Source of the DNA: Gremmenia infestans
Lineage: Eukaryota > Ascomycota > Leotiomycetes > Helotiales > Hamatocanthoscyphaceae
DNA: 64,000 bases
NCBI GenBank assembly: GCA_032629725.1
Contig: JAFEVB010000020.1
Location: forward strand, 456,501 to 520,500
Reading direction: 5' to 3'
Shown: piece by piece, positions 1 to 10,482 of the stretch
Layout of the letters: every line of letters starts with the position of its first letter
Position numbering within the stretch: position 1 is the stretch's first letter
Notes under the pieces: generated by a model
Told to the model about the DNA's origin: nothing
The model's input: the letters and a program-made list of their open reading frames with translations, nothing else
Databases searched by the model: none
Made by a program: the position numbers and the translations under genes

Positions 1-646
1 TCGAGGTGGAAGCTTAAATCAAGCTTTGTCTCGCCTTATAGCTGATGGCGGGGAATGAAGGCTGCCGTAACCGTATCCTGTAGCCGTGGATGTCGGTTGC
101 GGGAGCAGATGAGACGGAGAAGCAGAGAGGAGCCAGCAGATCGAGTACACAAGAGGGACAGAGAAGGAGCAACACACAAGTCAATACAAGGTTCGAGACA
201 CGCAGAACAGGCAAATTGATTGGATTGTTTGAGGAGGTTGTACTACCGGCAACTCACCCCGCACTTTCCTACAAGCTGCAAAGAGCGGAGCATCTATGCG
301 GAGAAGGAGTTGTTGACTGTGAGTGGCTGATTGCTTGGAAGCTTGCACGTGAGAGTTCTGTAGAAAAGTCATCTAATCAACTTATCATTCATATTATATT
401 CTTACAACTATTAACTGTAGTTATTCAAATAAAATGGATAGTAATTGAGCGAAGAAAAACATTTAGTTATCAAGCAGACAAGTGACTTAAGTCACATGAT
501 ACCAGCTAGCCACATCCACCTTAGCGTCTTTCAAAATGCGGCTCTCGGCTTGCTGGAACCTCACATCACCAAAAGAAGCTCTCCTCCACCACCGACCCTT
601 CCAGCCCATCAACCACCCCAATCCCCTCTTCAAACACAAACCCACC
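1..646. other. Left-edge intergenic and ATP18 leader
   Basis: No gene is supported. The open frames here are short, lack recognisable motifs and mostly start at non-ATG codons. The last hundred bases or so are the pyrimidine/C-rich leader of the ATP18 gene that starts at 647. Confidence 0.5.
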
Positions 647-1087
647 ATGTCGTTATTAGGAAAGAAGTTCAACGCGCCCTTCGGTATGTCCATTGGTGCC
701 TCCGTTCCGAGACTGAAAGCGGAGTGAATGAAAGCTAACCCAGATTTCAACAGCTAAGCCATTGGCTCCCTTTTTCTTTGCTGGTACGCACATCACGATC
801 ACGACACAATTCCTTTCTCATACTGTGGCACTGGATCGGATAGAGCAGGATCTATAGATCACGTAGACTAACGTGCGAACAGGCCTCATCATGATGTACG
901 GAATCAACTCCTTCGGCAACACGTTGATGAACAGTGAGCACTCCCACTCCACATCCATATCCACCACAGCTTCAATGCTCTTCCGCGGAACCTAAACTGA
1001 TGTGCCTGTGTACCAGCCGATGAATTCAAGAACGACCCGCGAAACCCCAACGCTGGCAAGGCGCAAAAGTCTGCAGAGAAGCACTGA
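647..1087 (+). CDS. ATP18: F1Fo-ATP synthase subunit J (mitochondrial)
   Basis: Small inner-membrane subunit of the mitochondrial F1Fo-ATP synthase, needed for assembly or stability of the Fo part and dimer. Four exons: 647-683, 754-783, 883-933 and 1017-1087; all three introns have GT-AG ends and keep frame. The spliced product is 62 residues. It begins MSLLGKKF, continues with AKPLAPFF and a single membrane segment (GLIMMYGINSFG), and ends in a charged tail containing DEFKNDPRNP and AQKSAEKH, which matches the fungal subunit J pattern as I know it. Each exon is too short to stand out alone; recognition rests on the spliced product. The ATG sits in a CACC context. Nearby genes are unrelated to respiration. 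Confidence 0.9.
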
Positions 1088-1964
1088 GCGAGAGGATGCA
1101 CGGAATGGACGGGATGGACAAAACGGATAGATGTGTGAGAATGAGTGGACGTGGAGCTTGAGAAGGGGAGCAGGCAATTGTAACATACGTCAATCAAGAA
1201 AGCCTTCACTTTCATATGCTTGCTGCTTGGAACTGAGATCGTGATTAGGAGAGGCTTTTGTTTGTTTCTTGGACAGTCGAGGGTGAGGAGTACGGATATG
1301 GATCGGATATGATTAGGACTTTGGCTGGACACCTATCAAGTGATGTCGTCCCATGCACTGGCATCTATGAAGCTCCGGTATTTCTTAGGCAGTGGACCAA
1401 AGTTGGCCAACATGCTTTACGCTCCAGCTTCCGCCCGAGTCTGCAAAGCTTGTGCTCCGTTCCTCATCTACACTTTCCATGTTACATTACTCGTGCATCT
1501 ATACACGGCTTCAAATCTTTCCAATATCTTTTCCATTCACTATAAAATTAACTACTAATTAGTATTAGTATTACAGGTGTTAATACATAATCACTTCTCT
1601 ACTATATAGTATAGACTTGATTCTAGGTATTCTAGTTAATAATGCTTAGCATTAAGGTGGTGTTGTGAATGCGAAGAGGTGATACCTCTTCGCTGACTAA
1701 GCAACGCTAAATCACATGACTAGAAAGGTCGGGAGGCATAATGCGGTTCGCGATGCGGTCCTTATATCCCAACAGCGGTGCTTATATAATATCATATTTA
1801 CAGTTACGCCAAATTAATCGTGTTATATTGCATATTATACGTAACTCACGTGAAGTGTGGCGTTATTCAAGAAGTTTCCACGCGTGACAAGTCAGCGCTT
1901 ACTTAGCCTGGTCTCTCGAAAGCTAAATGACGATCTTAACTAACTTACGCTTGCATAGTCGAAT
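1088..1964. other. Intergenic, AT-rich
   Basis: No gene seen. The stretch 1540-1860 is clearly AT-rich with many TA steps, as in decayed or non-coding DNA. The last 100 bases or so would be the promoter and leader of the HET-domain gene. Confidence 0.5.
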
Positions 1965-4294
1965 ATGGGATCTGGTATATCCCAGAATATGCCGCCCTGT
2001 CCTCCAACACCCTTCGATCATTCAAAGGTGGATTATACATCAGAAGCGGCGGAGATTGATTCGATAGTCACTGGGCTTCAACCAACTTTGTGTAATGAAT
2101 GCGCAGCTCTCGATCTAGGCGAAGCCCATGTGGAGGCCATGATAGACTTCGACGACCTTTATGCTGGACCTAATACAGAAGGCCACGCTGCTGATCGATC
2201 TCTTCACTCTTTGAAGAGGAGCTCTGATTGTTGCCGTTGCTGCGAGTTTATGTACAATGCTGCTAGCCGCACGATGCCTTCTCCAAGGAGCGAGCGACTC
2301 ATTCAACCAGAAACAGACGATTTACAGACACGACTTGGATTTACAAGATATAACGGCGAACATTTCCTTGAAATCAAGACCGCAGCAAGTCCCGGCGAAC
2401 GTCTTGCACTGTTACGAATGGCACACTGTAAGATTGCAAAGGTTTCCTCATGAAAAGTGACACTAATACGAGTGGAGTGGACGATTGGCTGCCATTCAGG
2501 TATTGGCCAGGGCCAGACCATCGGACGTCTTCCTGTACAATTGCACAAGTGGTGCCGGAAGTTCCTGATCTGGATTATATCGCGGGACGGATTCGAGGTT
2601 GGCAGACAGAGTGCGAACTCCGTCATCACAGCTGTGGCAAATCCAATGACACTGATGTTCCGCTACCACCTCGAGTGCTGTTGATACTGGAGCGAGGATC
2701 TCAGATCCTTGTTCAATTGAAGGACAGCGCAGGACAACGCGATCGTTATGTTGCGCTTAGTTACGTCTGGGGAGGCCACGGACAATTTTCTCTCACTTCT
2801 AAATCCGAACAAAGTTTACGAGCCGGTGTAGAATCGACGGTATTCGCGAAAACGATACGTGAAGCCATTGAGCTCACACATGCGCTGGGATTCCACTATC
2901 TCTGGATAGATGCGCTCTGCATTAAACAGGACTCGCCGTCCGATTGGGACACACAGAGTACTCTTATGGGTCAGATCTACGGCAATTCGGGACTCACGGT
3001 CATGGCTGCACGCAGTTCAGGTGTGCAGAATGGATTCCTCAGACCTACTACTCCGTGCGCGGTCTATTGTGGTGCTGCGGAATTCCGAGGGGTTCCAAAG
3101 CCCGTCTTCTTGACACACAGCAAAATTGATCCTCCCCTTATTCCAGACCCACTGGACCTTCGGGCATGGGCTTTTCAGGAGGAGCTTCTTTCCAGGCGAA
3201 AGGTGAAATTCACTTCGAGGCAGATGGAATGGCACTGCCAGTCGCAAAAGTTTGAGGAACAAGAAAGGGAGCCATTCCACCATCCACCTCCGCAATTCAC
3301 CTTGCCGAACCTCAGAGTCAATGATCAATATCAATGGAAGGAAATAGTGAAACACTACTCAACGCGACAAATCACATTCCAGAGCGATCGCCTTCCCGCT
3401 CTTTCTGGCATCGCACGTTTGTTCGCAGCACAGACTCGGTACAAATACCTGGCTGGACTTTGGTCGGACCCAGATCTCATTGAACTTCTCCTGTGGTTTC
3501 GGACTACCGATAGCTCAGAGTGCTCGGATATTACAGTCCTACAATCGCCGTATATAGCGCCCACCTGGTCCTGGCTTGCCGTAGACACTTCGGTGGACTT
3601 CAAGCAATGGGTCGGCTTAAAGACGAGTCACAAGCACATAGCAATGGACTTGAATTGCTCGGTGACGCTCAAAACAATGGATCCTTTCGGTGATGTTACT
3701 GACGGTCACCTGGACCTTTCTGCGCCGGTAATAAGGACCACAATTGCGGCCATCATGGATGTTAACAAGCACGGACCGTCCGCGTCACGCATAGACAATT
3801 CTGTGTATCTCCAAAAGGTCTTCCCAGAGCACATAATGGAACCTATGTCTGTCAACTGGGCCTGGCCGAGATTCTATTTAGACAAGAGTAACTATGATAG
3901 AGACCTGCAGGTCCATTGTGTGATACTTGGACACGAATGGTGGGGCGATGAAGATTACGGGATGTATGGCGTTATAGTGACACCAATTTCCTTACTACAG
4001 CGAACTTTTCGCAGGATTGGCATGTTTGAACTCTTGCCTAAATTCCGATCCAGTGACCAGGAGCATGACATACGAGACGTGATAGAGAAGAAACGCGCAG
4101 AAAAGAAAAAGGCCCTGGGCCATTATATGGACGAGTTAACAGAGCATTGGCATGCCTTACTCTCCCCACATTTCCAAAGAGGCTTACGGGGAAAAAAGCA
4201 TTTTGCCACTACTTCTATATATGAAGAGGAGTTCCAAAAAGAGGCGCAAATGATTAGAGGGGATGTAGAATTTCACAATTTCCGAGTACTCTAA
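1965..4294 (+). CDS. HET-domain protein
   Basis: Heterokaryon-incompatibility (HET, PF06985) domain protein of about 748 residues; such proteins take part in nonself recognition and programmed cell death in fungi, but most have no assigned partner. Model: exon 1 1965-2427, intron 2428-2510 (donor GTAAGA, branch ACTAAT, acceptor CAG), exon 2 2511-4294. A nearer CAG at 2497-2499 would shift frame, so the second one is used. The N-terminal region carries clustered cysteines (CNECAALD, CCRCCEF), then the GWQTECELRHHSC element that commonly precedes HET domains. The HET core has YVALSYVWG near residues 234-242 and YLWIDALCIKQD near 284-295. The C-terminal third has no domain I can name. No frameshift or stop breaks the model. 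Confidence 0.85.
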
Positions 4295-5093
4295 AGGTCA
4301 TTCTTCAGAAGGCTTTTTACAAGCTCTAATGCGAGGGGGCACTTTCCTGCTTTGTTCAATACCCCAGCTCCTTCCATCTCGAATACAATCAACTTTTCAG
4401 CCTCTGCAATCTCGTCTCGGTGAACTCCCGATTTTATCACCAAATGCCCCGACGCAATCCGCCCAAAGTGTATCTTTAGTGTCGTTCCAGTCTCTTTTCC
4501 ATTCATTCAACAGGAACATCATATTTACCCCTCCCTTCACACCTACTGGAATTAGTCCCGCAATTCTCAAATCTATATACCCGCATAGTGTACTGCTTAC
4601 TCTGCATCTTTTATCCCTATCCAGTGCACTGGAATCCAAGTCATGGCATAGCCTTTTGTCCGTAACACTGCTAGTAGTACTCGAGATCTAATCAAATTTC
4701 AAATATTCAAACAGCTTCTCAAGGCCAAAATTCCCCAAGACGTGAGGTCCGGACAAGAACATTAGCAAGAGAAAATACCCCTGCTTGAACGTATATTCTC
4801 TTGCATGTATATAAAAGATATCATCTTCATAACCCAGATCAGCTTTCATCGAAACAAACTCTAGCAAGGGCCTAGATACTGTCGAGTAACGGTAGTTGTA
4901 CTTGTTACAGGTGTTTCAAGTACAATCGGCTTCCATTTATTCAGAACGCAATAATCAATAACCCCAATCAAAAGAACGAGGTGATTAATTAAGGTAATGG
5001 GTACTAAAAGATGAAATGCTCAACGTCATTTTTACTCAAAGCGCGCCGCAAAGGGAAAGGTGCAAAAAATAAAAAGAGACTAAAAGCAAAAAT
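4295..5093. other. Intergenic
   Basis: No gene supported. The open frames on both strands (for example 4329-4691) show no motif and no coding-like composition. The right end holds the T-run on the minus strand that follows the 5S rRNA gene (seen as A-rich sequence around 5064-5094). Confidence 0.5.
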
Positions 5094-5212
5094 ACATACA
5101 ACAGCAGGTATTCGCTGGTGGTCACCCACCCAACTACTAATCTGCCGATCTAAGGCTTGTGTATGGCAGAGCGGACGGGATGCCCAATGTTCCTTAGTCT
5201 ATGGTCGTATGT
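5094..5212 (-). rRNA. 5S ribosomal RNA
   Basis: 5S rRNA of about 119 nt on the minus strand. The RNA 5' end reads ACATACGACC, and the 3' end GTTGTATGT pairs with it as the closing helix. Inside are the conserved fungal elements GGGCATCCCGTCCGC (loop A/helix II), TTAGTAGTTGGGTGGGTGAC (internal control region/box C) and CCACCAGCGAAT. A T-rich run directly after the 3' end fits a Pol III terminator. Dispersed single 5S genes are normal in filamentous ascomycetes. The first 40 nt differ somewhat from the Neurospora type I remember, so it may be a variant copy. Confidence 0.9.
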
Positions 5213-5296
5213 GGCAGAAATATGCTTATTCTATAATATCAAGTCTATTCGGGTTTACTACTTCGTAACTTGAGGCACTGCACTGCACTTTATAAT

Positions 5297-5332
5297 GCGG
5301 ATAGGATGCCCAGTTCTCCTCGGTCTAAAGGT
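5297..5332 (-). pseudogene. 5S rRNA fragment
   Basis: About 36 bases on the plus strand (GCGGATAGGATGCCC and onward to GGTCTAAAGG) resemble 5171-5207 inside the neighbouring 5S gene, with several substitutions. It covers only the 5' third of the RNA, in the same orientation, about 120 bases away. It is most simply a decayed partial duplicate. Confidence 0.5.
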
Positions 5333-6333
5333 ACACTGGCCTTAGATCCGCGAGGGAGACAGAAGCACTGATAACAGATAACGGGAATACCGATTGACGT
5401 ACCTTTTAATTTCCTATTCTTTGTGCTATCAGCCTGGGCGCATGTACATTTTCAGTATTTTGATTGGCTCTTCTAAAGTTGGCGGAAACGCAGTTATTCC
5501 GTGGTCGCTTGCTATACCTTAGCATTTAGGGAACCAGTGCTAGGCAAGATTTTCCTTTTTCTGGAGGCTTGCTAGTAGATTTCTACTGGTATCACAGACC
5601 CCCTTAATAAATGGAGGCCCCAAAGGTTAGTAAATCGCTACTAACCTTACAGACAACTTCAAACTGCAGTGCCTATTCCGGGAAATATTTCAAATACGTA
5701 ATCGTATGTTTTGAGAGTTTAAGCTTTGTGTATTGGTGGGTTGTAGGGAAAGCAAGCAAGAATATAGTAAGGGTAGGAGTCTAGAAGCAGAGTTCTGAAA
5801 CCCAAACACCCGATATCTAGTTAAAATAGAAACAAGTCGCTGGATGACTTCTTTTGCTTTATAGAAAACGTGTTGGTGTTGTAGTAGCTTAATACGGGTA
5901 TATGGAAAAAGGGAGATACCGGAAATCGGTAAATGTGGACCAAAAGCAGAAATACAATCAATCGATATACTCGGAAAATCAAGGATAATATAAACGAATT
6001 CAAAGCAATTCGCAACTTCAGCCCCTAAACAAAGTTTTATACGATTTGGAATAGACCATTTATTGCGAGAGCGTGAGATATTCTCAAGTGTTTCCAGTTG
6101 CAACAGCTTACATGAGAGACCGGATAAACGTAAGCTTTTGGCGATGGCGGCTGCATTTCTCCGTTGGGAAGTTCTCGTTTCCAATTCTAATAGAAATCAT
6201 TATTAGTTGGGAAGATCTGAAGAAGATCGAAAAAGTTTAACACATTGCCTATCCTTTCGACTTCACGTAGCGAGCTCCTGATCTGTGTCATCTTCTACCT
6301 TCACAGCAAAGATGTTGTTCACGTTGCTATTTG
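5333..6333. other. Intergenic
   Basis: No convincing gene. A 164-codon open frame on the minus strand (5690-6184) has an ATG but no motif and a very Leu/Ser/Ile-rich tail typical of AT-rich non-coding DNA; I cannot support it as a gene. Confidence 0.4.
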
Positions 6334-7105
6334 ATGTGCAACCATTTTCGACCACCCGTCAAAATTGACCCAATCCATGCAAGTATGTTCCATGATATCT
6401 CTGGCTTTGAGGTTATACTGACCATCAACCCAGTCCCTATGGAGCCTGCAGAACCTGCAGCAGAAGGCTCTACAGGGCATGCGGAGCCTAAAGAAGAGCC
6501 TCCAGCAATGCTAGAAGCTACGTATAGTCCGGTAGTGCCGTCACCTGATAAAAAAAATAAACGGATTTGAATCGGACTGGGACGAGCTTTCGGACACTGA
6601 AGTCGACGGGAGGAATAATGGTTGAAATGACGACGGCAAATGGGCAGGAGTGGGGCCTATGCCGCAGTATGCCATTAATCACGAAATCCCGGATTCAGAG
6701 GCCGAAAACGAGTCAAGTGAAAGTGAGAGCAGTGAGAGTGAGAGTGAGAGCGAGAGTGAGGAAGGGGAAGGAGAAGAAAATACTAGGGAAGGTAGGGCCC
6801 CGGCAGTAAGGAAAACACCTACACCACCACCAAATGATGGGTATAATGCCCCGGGAACGCCAAAAGCCACCAGGATGCCAGAAATGGCAGACTCAGACAG
6901 CCAGCTGCAACAAGAACTCAGGGTATCAGCCACCCCAACCCTAGCCACGATGCGTAGCAGTGTCACAACTCCCCGGGCGGTGACAACCGAGCTCGTCACG
7001 CCTTCAAGGCAACCTCAGGAAAGGAGTGCACTTCGCGGAAGATCTTCTACTGGAAGGCTATCCAGAGGCTCAAAATCACGTGAATCGAATGGGCACTTCT
7101 TGTAA
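6334..7105 (+). pseudogene. Broken gene for an acidic Ser/Glu-rich protein
   Basis: Two open stretches appear to be one former reading frame. From the ATG at 6334 the frame is open to an A-run at about 6549-6557, where it shifts; the continuing frame passes one in-frame TGA near 6622 and then stays open to 7105. The predicted product is low complexity: Pro/Glu-rich at the start, an (SE)n tract near 6716-6765 encoded by an AG-rich microsatellite, then a Ser/Thr/Arg-rich tail. No domain is recognised. The two lesions suggest a dead gene, but an intron spanning about 6550-6640 cannot be excluded. No family assigned. Confidence 0.4.
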
Positions 7106-7602
7106 GACTTACCTCTGCTTTATAAATTAACTTGCTTTCCATCGATGCGTTTACTCGATAAATCCTCTTTTCTGGTGTCTCGTCTAAGATTTCTAAACGA
7201 TAGAGCGAGAACATAGTCATTTGATTACATTCAGCAAATTCGTTCAATGACTACAAGCTATACAGTCATTCAAAACTCGCAGAGCCTAAAAGAACCTAGT
7301 ATCTCGAGAACAACAAACGGCAAGCCAGATACAATTATACGACAGCGAAACGACAAGCGGGAATGGCGAGATACTTTTACGTCTATGTTAATAGCGTGGA
7401 ATCGAGTTTCAGGCACGGGAGTCGACTTGAGGAGACCGAATTCGCTTTCGATATTGTAAATGTGATGGGATTTTCTAAACGACTATTAATTGAGGTGCAA
7501 CTCTTGTCCATCACATACCGTAGTAAACCACTCTAAGACACTGTTTGAAGGCTTATCGTCTTGGGCAACGCGACCTCGCCTTCAGGTAATGTCTTCTTCT
7601 TC
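7106..7602. other. Intergenic
   Basis: No gene supported. The right end is downstream of the nucleoside diphosphate kinase gene on the minus strand. Confidence 0.5.
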
Positions 7603-8484
7603 TCAAAGCTCCTTCTCTGTCTCAAACCACAGGCCTATCTCTCTCTGTGCGCTGTCGATGGTATCAGACCCGTGGACTATATTGCGACCAATGTTCTTGG
7701 TTAACAGTCAGTTACACCACCAATTTCACCAGACACCTGATTGATGGATTTACAATTGCATAATCACCACGGATAGTCGCAGAGGAAGCATTGGTAGGTA
7801 TAGTCGCGCCTATCAATGTCCTTCCGATCTGCACAGCATCTCCTCCTTCCCAGATCATTGCGCAAACTGGGCCGCTGGTCATGTCTACCGCACTTTCCAT
7901 TAGACAAAGTTCTTGCCCGCAAAGCGTCAGAGAAAAAGAGAAATGGGACAGCTTACAAGTTATGGTATCCTCGAAGAATGGTTTTCCGTCGTGCTCGGCA
8001 TAGTGCTCAGCGACAAGTTCCCGAGATGGAATGGTGAGCTTCACGGCGAGAAGTGTAAAGCTACAAGTGGGTGTCAGATAATTAGGGCAGATTATACAGA
8101 CATTGTTGTTTCTTGCCCGCGCTTTTCGAAGACACCTATGCCCCAGCGAGTTAGTATGAGGTCTTGCTGAACATATGGGGAGAGCTGAGGAGCAAGCGCC
8201 CTGAAGCAGTCATCAAAAGAAATGATTCAAGGGCTCTGCTCCCCGCTCTCGGGGCAACACCAAAGTAATTAGGAACTGATGGGCATAATTACTGACCCAT
8301 GATCTTCCCAACAAGGCCACGCTGCAATAGTTAGTAAGCATGTATTCAACGTCGAAACTACAGGCTTGATCCGGGGCGGATATAATCACCTCAACACCAT
8401 CTGGTTTGATGGCGATAAAACTGCATTATGATTAGCTTCGTTTCTTAAGTCGGTTTATGAAACTTACGTCTTCTGAGGAGCCAT
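7603..8484 (-). CDS. Nucleoside diphosphate kinase, divergent paralogue
   Basis: Transfers the gamma-phosphate between nucleoside tri- and diphosphates. Seven exons on the minus strand: 8468-8484, 8390-8420, 8297-8321, 8117-8135, 7957-8060, 7754-7884 and 7603-7695. The spliced product is 139 residues. Family motifs run in order: [76 protein letters not shown] and NIVHGSD with the catalytic histidine. Oddities: intron 4 has a GC donor (GCAAGA) because the GT alternative breaks the FEKRGF motif; the Kpn-loop GATNP is GATIP; the usual Asp after GDYAI is Asn; and the C-terminal ten or so residues of typical enzymes are missing. The frame is intact, so it may be active, but it is probably not the main housekeeping copy. 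Confidence 0.85.
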
Positions 8485-8824
8485 CCTGGATTACAAGTAT
8501 TGGGTACCTAGGTAGGTAGGTATGTTGTTATTTTGTCAAATTGTGCTGCCACGACTTTTCAAGGTAGTCTTTTGGCACTTAGGCTACAACGAATTGGTGA
8601 ATAACACGGATCACAATTGTGAAAATATTTTGACCTGGCACGATCACGAAAAAGCCCTAGTACGTATCTTATTTCGCTTGTGACTCAGCAACCTCACAGT
8701 AAATAGTTGTTTGTGGTTTTGTCTATTTAATTCCCCGTCTCGCACTGCTTCTCCGTCTTCAAAACAGCTGCCTAACAATCCGGCACACAAAAACGAGACA
8801 GGAAAGTCAAAAGGCGATCAAGAT

Positions 8825-9930
8825 ATGCCAGCAATGTCTACGCAGAAGATCTTGGAGAACTCGGCCTCTCTGGGTATCACGGCAGCCAAGGCAGACAATC
8901 TCGGCGAGTGTTATCAGCAAGTACTCACCAAAGGAGAAATGATTAGCTACTACGACGTGTCCGGTTGTTACATCCTCAAACCAGGATCATGGTCTATCTG
9001 GACGAAGATCGAAGCCTTCCTCACCAAGCGTTTCGAAGCCATGGGTGTTGAGGACTGCAACTTTCCGCTCTTCATCTCACAAGACAACCTTCAACGAGAG
9101 AAGGACCACATAGAGGGGTTTGCGGCCGAGGTAGCATGGGTGACTCATGGGTAAGCAGACTCTAGCCCTGTCCTCCCCATTTCCGTCCTACTCCCATCCA
9201 GACTAACATCAAACATATACAGTGGTAGTAGCAAATTGGACAAACCTATCGCAATTCGGCCAACCTCCGAGACGGCAATGTATGGATTCTTCGCCAACGA
9301 AATTAGAAGCCACCGCAATCTCCCGCTTCGTTTGAACCAGTGGGTGAATGTCGTACGTTGGGAGTTCAAGGATCCCATGCCATTTTTGCGGTCAAGGGAG
9401 TTTCATTGGAGGATCACTGTCGGATTAGGTATTCACGTGTACGGTCACATGACACTAGCGCGGATGACTAGTCGCTGCAGAGGTCAAAACATCCACGCCT
9501 TGTCATCACACTTAGACTCAGACACCTAGAAATGCAACCAGATACCATCGTATACGACACAGTTTACTAGGCCACTCCAGTGCACTATGTGCTACTACCA
9601 ACAGTCACACTGCCCATATCTCGGAGGGAGAGACAGCCAGCCAATTTCCTTCAAGTACTGGATCTGTTATGACTACTGCTTGGCGCGATACCAGAGTCAA
9701 GGGCCGAATTGCTTTCTCAATATTTCAGCAAGAAGTCCCTGCTCTTCTTGAAGCCATTCGAAAGCACCTGTTTGATACGGCCAACGAAAACTATCGAGCC
9801 CATCGCAAGATCATCACACATTGGGACGACTTTGTGCCTGCCCTGAACGACAAAAACTTATGCTTATCTCTGCATTGCCTCCGAGGACTTTGCGAGGACG
9901 AGATCAAGAAAGTAAGCTTTGCCCAACCAC
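8825..9930 (+). pseudogene. Prolyl-tRNA synthetase remnant
   Basis: Decayed copy of the archaeal/eukaryotic-type class II prolyl-tRNA synthetase. Exon 1 (8825-9150) carries CYQQVLTKGEMISYYDVSGC and EKDHIEGFAAEVAWVTHG; a well-formed intron (9151-9222) follows; exon 2 carries [11 protein letters not shown] (class II motif 2 region) and [20 protein letters not shown]. After about 9412 the similarity is lost through some 250 bases containing stops. It resumes at about 9670 with RDTRVKGRIAF, EVPALLEAIRKHLF and THWDDFVPALNDKNLCL, which belong to the C-terminal part of the enzyme. Most of the catalytic core and the anticodon-binding domain are therefore deleted, and the copy ends at about 9913, short of the natural C-terminus. 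It cannot make an active enzyme. Confidence 0.8.
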
Positions 9931-9982
9931 CACTGGGGAGTGGACGGGGGAAGTGGGGGCGGCCTTAGGCCAACCGGTCGTC

Positions 9983-10027
9983 TTTCCCTAAAATGGCTCA
10001 CTCACTGAGTGAACCATTTTGGGGAAA
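9983..10027. repeat. 45-bp near-perfect palindrome
   Basis: The left arm TTTCCCTAAAATGGCTCACT and the right arm form an inverted repeat of about 22 bp with two mismatches and almost no loop. It lies between the ProRS and NIP7 remnants, in sequence with no homology to either. It could be part of a small inverted-repeat element or the end of a transposon; I see no transposase. Confidence 0.7.
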
Positions 10028-10176
10028 GCGTAAATATCGGCCAAATTCCCCGTACTGTATTAACACGCCCCCCGTCCCTCGGACGAAGCTACCATGGCCT
10101 TTTCTACTCGATTACCTTTTTTCTTACAAGTAGCGAATCGAGGGCGATATTGAGGACGTTTAATACAGGATAGTAG

Positions 10177-10482
10177 TGGGTTAAAGGACGTTCAAGATAC
10201 AAGATATGTGTTCGCCCAAATGGCGTCATGCCTCCACCTACTCTACAACATATTGCCATGGCACATGTTGGTCATTGGTCAGAGATTTGCCCTGAACATC
10301 AAGAAGTTGTTATTTGCAACATGGACGACGTTCCCCTCGGTTTTGGAGTTACAGCAGGAAGTTCTGCACTAATGCGACAACTAGATCCTATAGCCATCGT
10401 GTGCTTCCGACAAGCCGATGCTGGAGAATATTTGCGCGATGAAGATACACTCTTTATAGGATCGAGGGAAAGAAATGGGTAG
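10177..10482 (+). pseudogene. 5'-truncated NIP7 copy
   Basis: The open frame after a TAG at 10174 matches the C-terminal PUA-domain half of NIP7, a 60S ribosome biogenesis factor that binds RNA in the nucleolus. Visible motifs: YKICVRPNGVM, AHVGHWSEICPEHQ, CNMDDVPLGFGVTA, LDPIAIVCFRQAD and GEYLRDEDTLF. The first 100 or so residues of the normal protein are absent, and no upstream exon supplying them is seen. The C-terminal end looks complete. Together with the ProRS remnant upstream it looks like a truncated duplicate, though the residual frame is still open and selection cannot be ruled out. Confidence 0.75.

Noticed and set aside
5011..5268. Plus-strand ORF of 85 codons
   Set aside because: It lies across the 5S rRNA gene on the other strand and its codons are 5S sequence; no protein.
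5690..6184. Minus-strand ORF of 164 codons with an ATG
   Set aside because: No motif, odd composition and no splice partners; likely chance in AT-rich DNA.
7712..8044. A single-exon 110-codon NDK-like protein
   Set aside because: It reads through two introns; the family motifs only line up after splicing with neighbouring small exons.
9236..9529. An independent protein starting at a TTG in the ProRS region
   Set aside because: It is exon 2 of the ProRS copy followed by non-homologous sequence.
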